Source: Flaviflagellibacter rhizophilus (GTDB taxonomy: Bacteria; Pseudomonadota; Alphaproteobacteria; Rhizobiales; Methylopilaceae). Taken from it: a stretch of DNA of 64,000 nt. The DNA lies in NCBI RefSeq assembly GCF_033898525.1, contig NZ_JAXAFJ010000008.1, positions 62,001 through 126,000 of the forward strand, in the 5' to 3' direction. Below the pieces are notes generated by a model. It was not told where the DNA came from. It did not search any database and saw only the letters and a program-made list of their open reading frames with translations. Made by a program: the position numbers and the translations under genes. This document shows, piece after piece, positions 49,972 through 58,558 of the stretch (position 1 is the first letter of the stretch; every line of letters starts with the position of its first letter).

Positions 49972-50616
49972 ATGATCAAAACATTTTCATCTCTGCTGGC
50001 GGGCGCGTCCGTCCTGGCGCTTGCCCCAGCAGCCTTCGCTGCCGACATGCCCGTGCAGCAGGCGCCTTATGCCGCCGTTGCGCCGGCACCCGAAGCGCCC
50101 TCCGCCTACGACTGGACCGGCTTCTATGTCGGTGCGCATGGCGGCTACGGCTTCGGCAAGACCGATGACGGCCTCGAATCGGACACCGAAGGCGCGCTGG
50201 CCGGTGGCCAGGTCGGCTACAACATGCAGTTCGGCAATTGGGTCGCCGGCATCGAGGGCGATGCCTCCTGGACCGACCTGAACAACGAGGACGATGCGGC
50301 AGAGGTCGGCTTCGACTCGCAGCTGAACTATCTCGCCACCGTTCGCGGCCGCGTCGGCTTCGCGCTCGACCGCATCCTCATCTACGGCACCGGCGGCGTG
50401 GCCTTCGGTGAGGTCGAGTACTCGAACGCAGTGGCCAGCGCTGCTGACACCCAGATCGGCTGGACCGCCGGCGGCGGCGTCGAGGTCGGCCTGACGCAGA
50501 ACATCTCCGCCAAGGCCGAATATGGCTATGTCGATCTCGGTGAGCAGGATGTCGGCGGCACAGACGTCAACTTCGACGCCCACACGGTGAAGGCGGGCGT
50601 TAACTTCCGCTTCTGA
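49972..50616 (+). CDS. Outer membrane beta-barrel protein, Omp25-like (copy 2)
   Basis: This 214-residue precursor has a signal peptide ending near AAFA/ADMP. An Ala/Pro linker is followed by the same barrel pattern as its neighbours: YDWTGFYVGAHGGYGFGK, GGQVGYNMQFGNWVAGIEGDAS, ATVRGRVGFALDRILIYGTGGVAF, ISAKAEYGYVDLGE and VKAGVNFRF at the end. The ATG at 49972 is chosen because it gives a standard signal peptide; a GTG seven codons earlier is possible. It is followed by its own terminator. Confidence 0.9.
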   Translation: MIKTFSSLLAGASVLALAPAAFAADMPVQQAPYAAVAPAPEAPSAYDWTGFYVGAHGGYGFGKTDDGLESDTEGALAGGQVGYNMQFGNWVAGIEGDASWTDLNNEDDAAEVGFDSQLNYLATVRGRVGFALDRILIYGTGGVAFGEVEYSNAVASAADTQIGWTAGGGVEVGLTQNISAKAEYGYVDLGEQDVGGTDVNFDAHTVKAGVNFRF

Positions 50617-50641
50617 TCCCAGCGTCTCTCAAAAGTAGAAG

Positions 50642-50668
50642 GCCCCGGCGAAATCCGGGGCATTTTTT
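50642..50668 (+). terminator. Terminator of barrel gene 2
   Basis: GCCCCGG (50642-50648) pairs with CCGGGGC (50655-50661) around CGAAAT, followed by ATTTTTTG. Confidence 0.92.
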
Positions 50669-50815
50669 GTTTACCTCAGCGGGCACGGGTTTACGGCTCG
50701 TCAACTACGTAAAAAGCAAAACATTCAGGTTACGCGTCGTTAAGGCTCCGAGAAGTGTTCGGGGGTTAGAAGTCCTCCTGCACTGAGGTTGGACGGCTAG
50801 TTCCGGAGTTTTGTA

Positions 50816-51436
50816 ATGCGTAATCTCCTCACGAGCCTTGCTGTAGCCGGCGCCGCGATGTCCGCGCCCCTGGCTGCATCTGCGGCAGACGTTCCCTATT
50901 ACGGCGGTGGCGAGAGCAGCTATGCCGCGCCCGCGACATCTGCGTCGAACTGGACCGGTTTCTACGTCGGTGGCCATGTCGGCTACGGCACCGGCGAAGC
51001 CAGCGAAGCCGACATCGACGGGTTCGTCGGTGGCGTGCAGGGCGGCTTCAACTGGCAGATGGGCCAGTTCCTGGCCGGCGTGGAAGCCGACGTGTCCTAT
51101 TCCGGCGTGGGCGCCAGCGGTCTGGTCGACAGCTACGACGTGGACTGGCTCGGCACCGCCCGCGGCCGCGTCGGCTTCGCCTTCGACCGCTTCGTGGCCT
51201 ACGGCACGGGCGGCCTGGCCTGGGCTAACGCCGAATATGAAGGCCCGGTGTCCTCGGACAGCAACACCCACCTTGGCTGGACGCTTGGTGCGGGCGTGGA
51301 AATGGCTCTTACCGAGCGCGTCTCGGCCAAAGCCGAGTACCTCTACATGGACTTCGGCAGCGAGTCGTATTCCGGCGTCGGCGACATCGAGCCGGACCTG
51401 CACAATGTGCGCCTCGGCGTGAACTACCGCTTCTAG
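50816..51436 (+). CDS. Outer membrane beta-barrel protein, Omp25-like (copy 3)
   Basis: This 206-residue precursor has a signal peptide ending AASAA before DVPYYGG. The barrel repeats the family layout: SNWTGFYVGGHVGYGTGE, GGVQGGFNWQMGQFLAGVEADVS, GTARGRVGFAFDRFVAYGTGGLAW, VSAKAEYLYMDFG and VRLGVNYRF. CGGAG lies before the ATG. The roughly 200-bp region upstream is A+T-richer at 50700-50760 and probably holds the promoter. It ends at a terminator shared with the convergent GST gene. Confidence 0.9.
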   Translation: MRNLLTSLAVAGAAMSAPLAASAADVPYYGGGESSYAAPATSASNWTGFYVGGHVGYGTGEASEADIDGFVGGVQGGFNWQMGQFLAGVEADVSYSGVGASGLVDSYDVDWLGTARGRVGFAFDRFVAYGTGGLAWANAEYEGPVSSDSNTHLGWTLGAGVEMALTERVSAKAEYLYMDFGSESYSGVGDIEPDLHNVRLGVNYRF

Positions 51437-51460
51437 GAAGCTTGAAGTCTCAACGGCAAA

Positions 51461-51482
51461 GCCCCGCTCAGGCGGGGCTTTT
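51461..51482. terminator. Bidirectional terminator between barrel gene 3 and GST
   Basis: GCCCCGC (51461-51467) pairs with GCGGGGC (51472-51478) around TCAG. TTTT follows on the plus strand, and TTTG follows on the minus strand. Confidence 0.9.
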
Positions 51483-51486
51483 CCTG

Positions 51487-52089
51487 TTAGTGGGCCCGGG
51501 TCTCGGCAAAGGACGGCACGCGCTCTTCGAAGCTGTCCAGCCACGCCGAGAGGCTGGGGTAGTCGGGCCGCCAGCCGGGTGCGCGCAGGTCGAGATAGCC
51601 AAGGGTGCAGGCCAGCGCGATCGCGCCGATATGCGGCACTTCCGGGATTTCGGGCAGGGGGCCGGGCTCCAGATGGGCGAGGCCGCGGTCGACCTTGCCG
51701 GTCTGGTGCGCCACCCAGTCCGCGCTGCGATGTTCCTCCGGCCGGAAGCGGCTCTCATAAACCCGCATCAGCGCCGCATCCGCGATCCCGTCCGCCAGCG
51801 CCTGCAGCCGCAGCGCGTCGAAGCGGGCCGCCCCGCCGGGAATCACCCGCCCGGCTTCGGAGATGCTGTCGAGATATTCGACGATGACGCGGCTGTCGTA
51901 GAGGGCGTCGCCGTTGTCGAAGACCAGCACCGGGATCTTGCCCAAGGGGTTCTGCTGGCGAAGGCTGTCCTGCGGGTCGGTCGTGTCGGCGGCCACCACA
52001 TCGATGCGGTTCCGCAGCCCCATGACGGACGCCGCGATCTTCACCTTGCGGCCGAAAGGAGAAGCCGGCGAGGAGCGCAGGACGAGCAT
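51487..52089 (-). CDS. Glutathione S-transferase family protein
   Basis: This 200-residue cytosolic protein has the thioredoxin-like N-terminal domain (MLVLRSSPASPFGRKVKIAA, then NPLGKIPVLVFDNGDALYDSRVIVEYL with the cis-Pro and the glutathione-contacting Asp-Ser pair). The helical C-terminal domain ends ALACTLGYLDLR..PGWRPDYPSLSAWLD. The active residue near the N-terminus is probably Ser of SSPAS, in the bacterial style. AGGGAATC lies before the ATG at 52089. The substrate is unknown. Confidence 0.88.
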   Translation of the reverse strand: MLVLRSSPASPFGRKVKIAASVMGLRNRIDVVAADTTDPQDSLRQQNPLGKIPVLVFDNGDALYDSRVIVEYLDSISEAGRVIPGGAARFDALRLQALADGIADAALMRVYESRFRPEEHRSADWVAHQTGKVDRGLAHLEPGPLPEIPEVPHIGAIALACTLGYLDLRAPGWRPDYPSLSAWLDSFEERVPSFAETRAH

Positions 52090-52164
52090 GATCGATTCCC
52101 TGTGGTTTTGACGAAGCGCCGGCGCAGCGGACATAGTCCCGAACCTGCCCGAGGAGTCAAAATC

Positions 52165-52779
52165 ATGCCAGCCGACACACTTGCAGCCAGCCCCGAGGCT
52201 GTGCGCGGGCCGGCTTCCCAACAAGCTGTGGACGCTTCAGAGCAGCAGATCGCGGATCTGCTGGCCTTCTGGCGCGATGCCGGGGCCAAAGGGCTTTGGT
52301 TCGAGAAGAACGAGGATTTCGACCGCCGCTTCCGGCAGGGCTATGAGGACCTGCATTTCAAGGCAGCTGCCCGCGAGTTCGATTCGTGGATGACCAGCCC
52401 GGACGGCGCGCTCGCACTGCTGATCCTCACCGACCAGTTCCCGCGCAACTCCTTCCGAGGCACCGCCCAAATGTACGCCACCGATCCGCTGGCGCTGCAT
52501 TACGCACGCGAGGCGCAGCGGCTGGGCTACATGCAGCAGGTGGCGCCCGAACTGCGCTCGTTCTTCATCCTGCCCTTCATGCACTCGGAAGAGCTCGGGG
52601 ATCAGGACCTCTGCGTCATGCTGGCCCGGGATCTTCCGGAGGCCACCCGCCACCACGCGGCGGAGCACAGGCGGATCGTCCACCTCTATGGCCGCTTCCC
52701 GCATCGCAACGCGATCCTGCTGCGCGAGAGCACGGCCGAAGAAGTGGCATTCCTGGAGCAGGGGGGCTTCTCGGGTTGA
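52165..52779 (+). CDS. DUF924 family protein
   Basis: This 204-residue soluble protein belongs to DUF924, a conserved all-helical family of unknown function. Seen are ADLLAFWRDAGAKGLWFEKNEDFDRRFRQGY, LALLILTDQFPRNSFRGTAQMYATDPLAL, FFILPFMHSEELGDQ and HRRIVHLYGRFPHRNAILLRES. GAGGAG lies eight bases before the ATG. It is divergent from the GST gene; the pairing may be chance. Confidence 0.88.
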   Translation: MPADTLAASPEAVRGPASQQAVDASEQQIADLLAFWRDAGAKGLWFEKNEDFDRRFRQGYEDLHFKAAAREFDSWMTSPDGALALLILTDQFPRNSFRGTAQMYATDPLALHYAREAQRLGYMQQVAPELRSFFILPFMHSEELGDQDLCVMLARDLPEATRHHAAEHRRIVHLYGRFPHRNAILLRESTAEEVAFLEQGGFSG

Positions 52780-52870
52780 TCCCCAAGGGGTGAGAGATCG
52801 CACGATGCGATGCCGTCACTCGTCAATTGTTTCGGGGGTTGAAGCCGGCGCTCTCACAAGAGGGCGGCGG

Positions 52871-52946
52871 TGGCTCCCTGAGCAGGACTCGAACCTGCGA
52901 CCATCCGATTAACAGTCGAACGCTCTACCAACTGAGCTATCAGGGA
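52871..52946 (-). tRNA. tRNA-Asn (anticodon GTT)
   Basis: The minus strand folds as a tRNA: acceptor TCCCTGA pairs with TCAGGGA, the D arm contains AGCTCAGTTGGTAGAGC, the anticodon loop is CTGTTAA and the T arm contains GGTTCGAGTCC. Discriminator G and CCA are encoded. The length is 76 bases including CCA. Confidence 0.97.
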
Positions 52947-53081
52947 ACGGCCGCCGAAGCGCCGATCCGCACGATATAGCCAGACTCGCCGCGGATGCCA
53001 ACCCGTGTTTGGCGGTTTCTGCGCGGAAAGATGTCGTGCCCAGGTGGTCGCTGGCGGCACGAGCGCATGGCGGGGGGCCGC

Positions 53082-53885
53082 TCACCGGGGGGTGAGCCCC
53101 ATCACCGGGCAGCTCTCTCCGAGACGGTAAGAGGGGATGACCAGCCACTCTTCGGTGAAGTGCTCCGACAGCTTGTTGCGGATGCCTTCAAGCGTCGAGA
53201 AGTTATAGATCTCCGTGCTGCCGCGATAACCGTCGATCGTATCGATGGCGCTTTCAGCGAACCCGAGTCTTGCGGCCAGTTCCCGTCTGTCGATGTGTTG
53301 CGCCTGCCAATGCTCCCAGCAGTCGCGAGGTTCAACGCAATTGGTGATCGGTGAAGCCATCGACATGAGATAGCGCATCTTGAAGCCTTGAAACGTCGCG
53401 AAGTGACCGGCGTGCAACAAGCCTATCGTCTCGTCCGGTGTGCCGGAGTTCTCAGGCCGTACGAAGTGCCTGACAATCAGTTGGCCGCCCGGGCGGAGAA
53501 CCCTGCGAATGCTCCTGCTAAGCGCCTGTTGCGGAGCGGCACCCCCGATCACCGTGTAAACACCATCGCCCAGGACGAGATCGAAACAGGAATCTGGATA
53601 CGGCATCTGCCGCCAGTCGGCGATGACTGCCGTCGTCCGGAGCGGCTCTGCCAGCCCGCAGAGTGCACTCCGCATCGGCTCTGAGAAGTCCGTCGGCACA
53701 ATGATTGAGCCAGGCGGCAAGGAAAGGCCGGCCAGTTCCGGCGTCAGGCCGAGCAGCAGGCATCGCACCGGTCTGTCCGGCGAGATGGCTGCGGCAAAAA
53801 TGGCCGTGTCTTCTGCGCTCGGTCGCATCGGCACGTCGATCTGCGACCAACGCTCCGCCATGGACCTCCAGTGTTCGGCGGTCAT
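53082..53885 (-). CDS. SAM-dependent methyltransferase paired with an ATP-grasp enzyme
   Basis: This 267-residue protein looks like a class I methyltransferase. CLLLGLTPELAGL stands at motif I (without the usual GxGxG), IIVPTDFSEPM follows, then CFDLVLGDGVYTVIG with an acidic motif, and VLRPGGQLIVRHFVRPE at the motif that ends the Rossmann core. The C-terminal half is specific to this protein and gives no substrate hint. Its start overlaps the stop of the upstream ATP-grasp gene as ATGA, so the two are coupled. The motif I variation means SAM binding should be tested. The pair lies between two tRNA genes. Confidence 0.75.
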   Translation of the reverse strand: MTAEHWRSMAERWSQIDVPMRPSAEDTAIFAAAISPDRPVRCLLLGLTPELAGLSLPPGSIIVPTDFSEPMRSALCGLAEPLRTTAVIADWRQMPYPDSCFDLVLGDGVYTVIGGAAPQQALSRSIRRVLRPGGQLIVRHFVRPENSGTPDETIGLLHAGHFATFQGFKMRYLMSMASPITNCVEPRDCWEHWQAQHIDRRELAARLGFAESAIDTIDGYRGSTEIYNFSTLEGIRNKLSEHFTEEWLVIPSYRLGESCPVMGLTPR

Positions 53886-54871
53886 TGAGCCTCTGCCAGG
53901 GTCTTTGCAGCCAAGGTTTCGGCGGCAATGTCGAAAAGGCCGAATTGTTCTTCGATCATGCTGCGGCCGACGTGCTCCGCTTGCTCCGGGGGGGCGCCGC
54001 GCTGTGCGGCAAGGTTGAGGCGGAACGGAATGCCGGCTTCGGACGAAAGATGCCAGACTTGGCCACCCGCGTTGAGCTCAAGAACGAACAGCTTCCCCGT
54101 TGCTGCTTCCCGAACGATGTCGATACCCATCAAGGGAATGTCTGGAAGCATATCGTGTGTGCGTTTTGCGAGATCCAGAACGTCGTCTTCCGCGACGAGT
54201 TGGCGGTTGCGTCCTCCTCCGCTGAGATTTGTGGCGATCCGCGCCATCGCGAGCTCTTCATTCGTCGCCGTCTGCAGATCGGGCCGCTGTACGTCGCTCC
54301 AGAACTTTACGGAATAGAGGGCGCGGCCGAGCAGCGAACACACGCGGTAATGGGAGGGGAAGGCACCCGTATCGATGAAATGCTGGACGAGCATGGGGCC
54401 GCGACGGCCGGGATGTTCCAACGGGAAGTCCGACGGTGCCCTGTAGCGCAGCTCCGAACGCCGGTACAGCTGTACGCCCAGACCTGTTGAAGATGTGCCC
54501 CGGGCCGTGGGCTTGGTGATAACGAAGTCTCCCCACTCCGGTCCCAGGCGAAGTTCAGGTGTCAGGAGTGCTGATCGTGGGGTTGGAATGCCGGCCGCTT
54601 CCATCAAGGAAGTCTGTTGCTGCTTGGGGATGAAGCGTCCTTGGTAAAGGCGCCCCGATCTGGGCGTCGATTTCAGGAGCGTTCCGGGGGAGAAAAGCAG
54701 CGCTGGACGCCTGGACGCACGCTTGAGCATAGACGCCGACGGGTCGTCATCGGACGCGACGAAAACCTCCAGCCGCGGCTCCCTTGCTTCGATCATTTGC
54801 TTGAGCCGGAAGAAATCCGAGACGTCCTGCCAGCGCGCTCGGTGGAACAAAACCAGGTTGCAATCCGGCAA
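53882..54871 (-). CDS. ATP-grasp family ligase of unknown substrate
   Basis: This 329-residue protein has an ATP-grasp fold. The nucleotide-binding Lys is in DFVITKPTARGTSSTGLG near residue 120, MLVQHFIDTG provides the hinge, and GIDIVREAATGKLFVLELNAGGQVWH near residues 249-274 provides the metal-binding acidic and Asn residues. Size and layout recall ATP-grasp enzymes that form peptide or ester bonds, including those that cyclise ribosomal peptides, but no family-level assignment is possible. The start is a TTG with only GAAAG upstream, so it is uncertain. The G+C is low (29 of 60 by hand count at 54121-54180, against 41 of 60 at 47161-47220 in uvrC). Confidence 0.75.
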   Translation of the reverse strand: MPDCNLVLFHRARWQDVSDFFRLKQMIEAREPRLEVFVASDDDPSASMLKRASRRPALLFSPGTLLKSTPRSGRLYQGRFIPKQQQTSLMEAAGIPTPRSALLTPELRLGPEWGDFVITKPTARGTSSTGLGVQLYRRSELRYRAPSDFPLEHPGRRGPMLVQHFIDTGAFPSHYRVCSLLGRALYSVKFWSDVQRPDLQTATNEELAMARIATNLSGGGRNRQLVAEDDVLDLAKRTHDMLPDIPLMGIDIVREAATGKLFVLELNAGGQVWHLSSEAGIPFRLNLAAQRGAPPEQAEHVGRSMIEEQFGLFDIAAETLAAKTLAEAQ

Positions 54872-55275
54872 AACTTCGAACTTTCAGCTAGCAGTAAGAC
54901 GGATACGGATCAGCCAAACGCATTACTCCGAAAGCATACCAATAATCGCTTTGTTGTCCATTTCGGACGGCGCGGGGTGAGATCAATGGCGGGCTCGCCA
55001 CTTTCTGCAACATGGATGCATGAGGGATATTCTTCATCCCGGAAATCGCGGAGCACTCGCGGGGCCGGATACCGGTGAGACGGGGCGTCTTTCGCGCGTG
55101 CTCCGCGATACGTTCGAAAGCGGGCAGGCGTCTGCGAAGCGTTCACGTGATGCGCTCGCCATCTTCAAGGTAGCCGCCGGTGCCCCACGAATCTGATCGC
55201 AGCACGAAGGCGACATAGAACCTTGCAATAGATGCCCGGCGCCAAGTCTGAGTGCCCGCATATTATCGGAATAGA
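54872..55275. other. Region between tRNA-Cys and the ATP-grasp gene
   Basis: About 400 bp with no confident gene. Low G+C at 54880-54970 suggests a promoter for the ATP-grasp/methyltransferase pair. A minus-strand frame of 78 codons (GTG at 55146, ending at 54910) lies just upstream of the ATP-grasp start and could encode a small basic peptide, but it has only a weak ribosome binding site and no recognisable features. No copy of a tRNA end was seen. Confidence 0.45.
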
Positions 55276-55349
55276 TGGAGGCCACGCCCGGAATCGAACC
55301 GGGGTGCAAGGATTTGCAGTCCTCTGCGTAACCACTCCGCCACGTGGCC
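55276..55349 (-). tRNA. tRNA-Cys (anticodon GCA)
   Basis: The minus strand folds as a tRNA: acceptor GGCCACG pairs with CGTGGCC, D arm GGCGGAGTGGTTACGC, anticodon loop CTGCAAA, T arm CCCGGTTCGATTCCGGG. Discriminator T and CCA are encoded. The length is 74 bases with CCA. Confidence 0.97.
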
Positions 55350-55522
55350 TCAAAATTCCAAATCGAAGAGCATTCGACTGGCGGGGGTGGACAGCCAATA
55401 GCAGTCGCACCGGGGCAGTTCAACCACCCGCTTCACGCAAAAGCCACATCGTTCAACGCTTGCGTTCGCCGCTTCTTCGCCGCTAAGTGCGGGGGCAATG
55501 CAGGGAAACAGGGTGCGGACCG

Positions 55523-56179
55523 ATGTTCGATTTTGCGCAGGCACGCCGGTACATGATCGAGGGGCAGATCCGGACCAACGAGATCACGGACACCCCTATC
55601 GTGGCCGCGATGCACGCCGTGCCGCGGGAGCTGTTCGTTTCCGACTCCTGGCAGACCCTTGCTTATTCCGATCATGAGATTCCGGCCGTCGAGGGTTCCA
55701 GCCGCAAGCTGTTGAACCCCATGGTGCTGGGCAAGCTGCTCAAGGCCGCCGACCTCCAGCCGGGGGAGCGCGTCCTGATGATCGGCGGCTGCACGGGCTA
55801 TGGCGCGGCGCTCGCTTCGCGCATCGCGGCGGAGGTGGTCGCGGTCGAGACACCCGATCTGGCGGCTGCATCCACGGACGCGCTGCGCAAAGGCGGCTTC
55901 ACCAATGTCGTTGTCGTGGCAGGTGATCTGGCGGCGGGTTGTGCCGATCAGCCGCCCTTCGACGCGATCATCATCGAGGGCGCCGTCGAGGTGATTCCGG
56001 ACGGCCTTGCGGTTCAGCTGAAGCCCGAAGGCCGGCTCGTCACGGTTCTTGGCTCCGGGCGCAGCGGGCAGGGCACGGTCTTCCGCGCGGTCGGCGGAGA
56101 ACTCAGCGGGTTCCCCGTTTTCGGTGCTGCCGCGCCCGTGCTTCCGGGCTTTGAACAAAAGCGCGAGTTCGTCTTCTGA
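55523..56179 (+). CDS. pcm: Protein-L-isoaspartate O-methyltransferase family protein
   Basis: This 218-residue protein has the PIMT fold: FDFAQARRYMIEGQIRTNEITD and VAAMHAVPRELFV at the N-terminus, a SAM-binding motif ERVLMIGGCTGYGAALASRIA near residue 80, and FDAIIIEGAVEVIPDGLAVQLKPEGRLV. In this subgroup, found before tolC in many Rhizobiales, the active-site residues differ from E. coli Pcm, so isoaspartate repair is not certain. It is 143 bp upstream of tolC. Confidence 0.88.
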   Translation: MFDFAQARRYMIEGQIRTNEITDTPIVAAMHAVPRELFVSDSWQTLAYSDHEIPAVEGSSRKLLNPMVLGKLLKAADLQPGERVLMIGGCTGYGAALASRIAAEVVAVETPDLAAASTDALRKGGFTNVVVVAGDLAAGCADQPPFDAIIIEGAVEVIPDGLAVQLKPEGRLVTVLGSGRSGQGTVFRAVGGELSGFPVFGAAAPVLPGFEQKREFVF

Positions 56180-56202
56180 TCTGTGTCCATAATGCACCAG
56201 TT

Positions 56203-56219
56203 CCCGGTTAACGACCGGG
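56203..56219. repeat. Small hairpin between pcm and tolC
   Basis: CCCGGT and ACCGGG pair perfectly around TAACG (56203-56219). No T-run follows, so it is more likely an mRNA structure or weak attenuator than a terminator. Confidence 0.4.
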
Positions 56220-56322
56220 ATTGGCGCAGCCTGGGTTTTTAGACCGCTCCGCCATCACTAGAATTAGCGCGTATCCGTTATAGAAGTCGGACGGACGCGT
56301 GTCGGTGTTAAAGGGTGGCAGC

Positions 56323-57771
56323 ATGAAGCCGGGGATGAACCTGAAAGCGCGAGGGCTGAAGCGGCTCCTGAGCCTGCTTGTCGCCCAGACCGCACTGGTC
56401 GCTGTCTTCGCAGCGCCCGTCTCGGCTGAAACGCTGATGGACGCGCTGGCGCAGGCCTACACCGCAAACCCGACGCTGAACGCTCAACGCGCGGCGACTC
56501 GCGCGACCGACGAGAGCGTTCCTCAGGCCTTGTCGGGCTATCGCCCGCAGATTTCCGGCTCGCTGGACGGTGGCCGGACAGCGGGCCGCACCTGGCGTCC
56601 CGGCGGCGCGCGGGTTGATTCCGATGCCTGGACGGCAAGCACCGGCGTCACCATCCAGCAGAACATCTTCAACGGGTATCGCACCCGTAACGGGGTCCGT
56701 CAGGCCGAAAGCGGCGTGCTCTCCGCTCGCGAGACCTTGCTGAACACCGAGCAGAACGTGCTCTACGACGCCGCCGAAGCGTACATGAACGTGCTTCGCG
56801 ACTTCGCGATCCTCGATCTCAACCGCAACAACGTCCAGCTTCTCAACGAGGATCTGCGCGCAACCCGCGAGCGCTTCGATGTGGGCGAGGTGACCCGCAC
56901 CGACGTCGCGCTCTCCGAGTCGCGCCTCGCAGGTTCGCGTTCCGACGTCAGCGTCGCCGAGGCCAATCTGAAGGCCAGCCGCGCCATCTACCGGCAGATC
57001 ATCGGGTCCGAGCCCACGAAGCTGGTTCCGGGCCGTCCCATCGACCGCCTGCTGCCCAAGACGCTGAACGCGGCTCTGGATGTCGGGCATGCCGAGCATC
57101 CCGCCAGCCTCGCGGCGCTCCACGCCTATGACGCCGCCGCGCTTCAGGTGCGGGTGGTGCAGGGCGAACTGGCGCCGACGCTCTCGGTGCAGGGCAATGT
57201 CAGCGGTCAGGTCGATGACGCCTATTCCAGCGGTGCTGGAACGGGGCTCGGCGCGGGCTCTGCCAACGGCACGACCAACAGCGTCAACGCCAGCGTGCTC
57301 GGCGTGCTGACGGTGCCGATCTATCAGGGCGGCCAGGAATATTCCCGCGTCCGCGAAGCCAAGGAAATCCTCGGCCAGCGCCGGCTGGAAGCCGACATCG
57401 TGCGCGATCAGGTGCGCGCAGCCGTCGTCTCCGCATGGGGTGCTCTCGAAGGCGCAAAGGCGCAGATCATCGCGGCGCAGGCACAGGTGGAAGCATCGGG
57501 CATCGCCCTCAGCGGCGTGCGCGAGGAATACCGCGTCGGCCAGCGGACCACGCTCGACGTGCTGAACTTCCAGCAGGAACTGCTGAATGCGCGCGTGACT
57601 TTGATCACCGCGCAGCGTGACCGGGTGGTGGCATCCTATGCGGTGCTGCAGGCCATCGGCCGCCTCAACACCGAGCGCCTCGGCCTCAAGGTCGCGAAAT
57701 ACGACGCACAGGTCCATTACGATCAGGTGCGCGACAAGTGGTTCGGCCTTCGCACGCCTGACGGGCGCTGA
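56323..57771 (+). CDS. tolC: TolC-family outer membrane channel
   Basis: This 482-residue precursor forms the trimeric exit duct for type I secretion and efflux. A signal peptide of about 36 residues ends AAPVSA. The mature protein shows the internal duplication of TolC: TLMDALAQAYTANPTLNAQRA and ALDVGHAEHPASLAALHAYDAAALQVRV open the two halves. QQNIFNGYRTRNGVRQAES and VPIYQGGQEYSRVREAKE are the matching strand-turn regions. The ATG at 56323 follows AAAGGGTGG. Confidence 0.95.
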   Translation: MKPGMNLKARGLKRLLSLLVAQTALVAVFAAPVSAETLMDALAQAYTANPTLNAQRAATRATDESVPQALSGYRPQISGSLDGGRTAGRTWRPGGARVDSDAWTASTGVTIQQNIFNGYRTRNGVRQAESGVLSARETLLNTEQNVLYDAAEAYMNVLRDFAILDLNRNNVQLLNEDLRATRERFDVGEVTRTDVALSESRLAGSRSDVSVAEANLKASRAIYRQIIGSEPTKLVPGRPIDRLLPKTLNAALDVGHAEHPASLAALHAYDAAALQVRVVQGELAPTLSVQGNVSGQVDDAYSSGAGTGLGAGSANGTTNSVNASVLGVLTVPIYQGGQEYSRVREAKEILGQRRLEADIVRDQVRAAVVSAWGALEGAKAQIIAAQAQVEASGIALSGVREEYRVGQRTTLDVLNFQQELLNARVTLITAQRDRVVASYAVLQAIGRLNTERLGLKVAKYDAQVHYDQVRDKWFGLRTPDGR

Positions 57772-57883
57772 TCCGGGGGGATAAGTCCCTGCGCCCGCTT
57801 GTCTTGATTGTCATGCGGGCAATACTGGACGCGCAGCGGGAATCACCCGGTGCGTCCGCTGGTTGCGTTGTCAGGACAGGTCG

Positions 57884-58456
57884 ATGAACAACACGGCAAA
57901 AGCCCATGAGCCGACGATGGAGGAGATCCTGGCCTCCATCCGCCGGATCATTGCCGATGACGAGAACGCGCAGCCGCGCCCCGCGCTCCGCGCCGTGGAA
58001 CCCGAGGCACCTGAGCTCGATGACGTCGAGGACGAGGACACGTATGTCACCGTTCCCGATCAGGCCGCCGGATTGACGGACGACCTCGCGGCCTTCGATG
58101 CCGCCATCCGCAACGCGGCCGAGAACGAGAAGGCCGGGCAGGAAACCCTTGCAGCCTATGGCTTCACCGCGGCCTCCGCGCCGGTGGAAGTCGAGGTCGC
58201 GCCCGCCGGCCCGCGCACGCCTTTCCATGCCGAGACCGAGACGCTGGTCGGTGCCGAGGCAACCCGAGCCGTCGCGTCCGCCTTCGGAACGCTCAGCAAC
58301 ACCATCATCTCGCAGAACGGCCGCACGCTGGACGATCTCGTGCAGGACATGCTGCGGCCCATGCTCAGCGACTGGCTCGACGACAACCTGCCAGGCATCG
58401 TGGAGCGGCTGGTCCGCGCCGAAATCGAACGGGTATCGCGCGGCCCGCGCCGCTGA
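57884..58456 (+). CDS. popZ: Polar organizing protein PopZ (DUF2497)
   Basis: This 190-residue protein has the three-part PopZ layout: a short N-terminal helix with the signature TMEEILASIRRIIADDE, a Pro/Glu/Asp-rich disordered middle, and C-terminal oligomerisation helices (LDDLVQDMLRPMLSDWLDDNLPGIVERLVRAEIERV). PopZ condenses at the cell pole and anchors the chromosome origin and signalling proteins. AGGACAGG precedes the ATG. The place between tolC and valS is the usual rhizobial one. Confidence 0.95.
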   Translation: MNNTAKAHEPTMEEILASIRRIIADDENAQPRPALRAVEPEAPELDDVEDEDTYVTVPDQAAGLTDDLAAFDAAIRNAAENEKAGQETLAAYGFTAASAPVEVEVAPAGPRTPFHAETETLVGAEATRAVASAFGTLSNTIISQNGRTLDDLVQDMLRPMLSDWLDDNLPGIVERLVRAEIERVSRGPRR

Positions 58457-58558
58457 GCGCTGCCCTCTGCGTCTGGCGAAAACCCGCGATGCGTTGACAG
58501 GCGCGGGCGGCAGCGGGTCTAACCGGCACCCTCCGTTCCCGCAGAACCGAAGCGTGCC

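Noticed and set aside
54910..55146. 78-codon frame as an annotated gene
   Set aside because: GTG start, weak ribosome binding site and no features; kept only as a candidate peptide in the findings.
52871..55349. Integrated island using tRNA-Asn or tRNA-Cys as attachment site
   Set aside because: No integrase and no repeated tRNA end was found near either boundary; only the lower G+C would support it.
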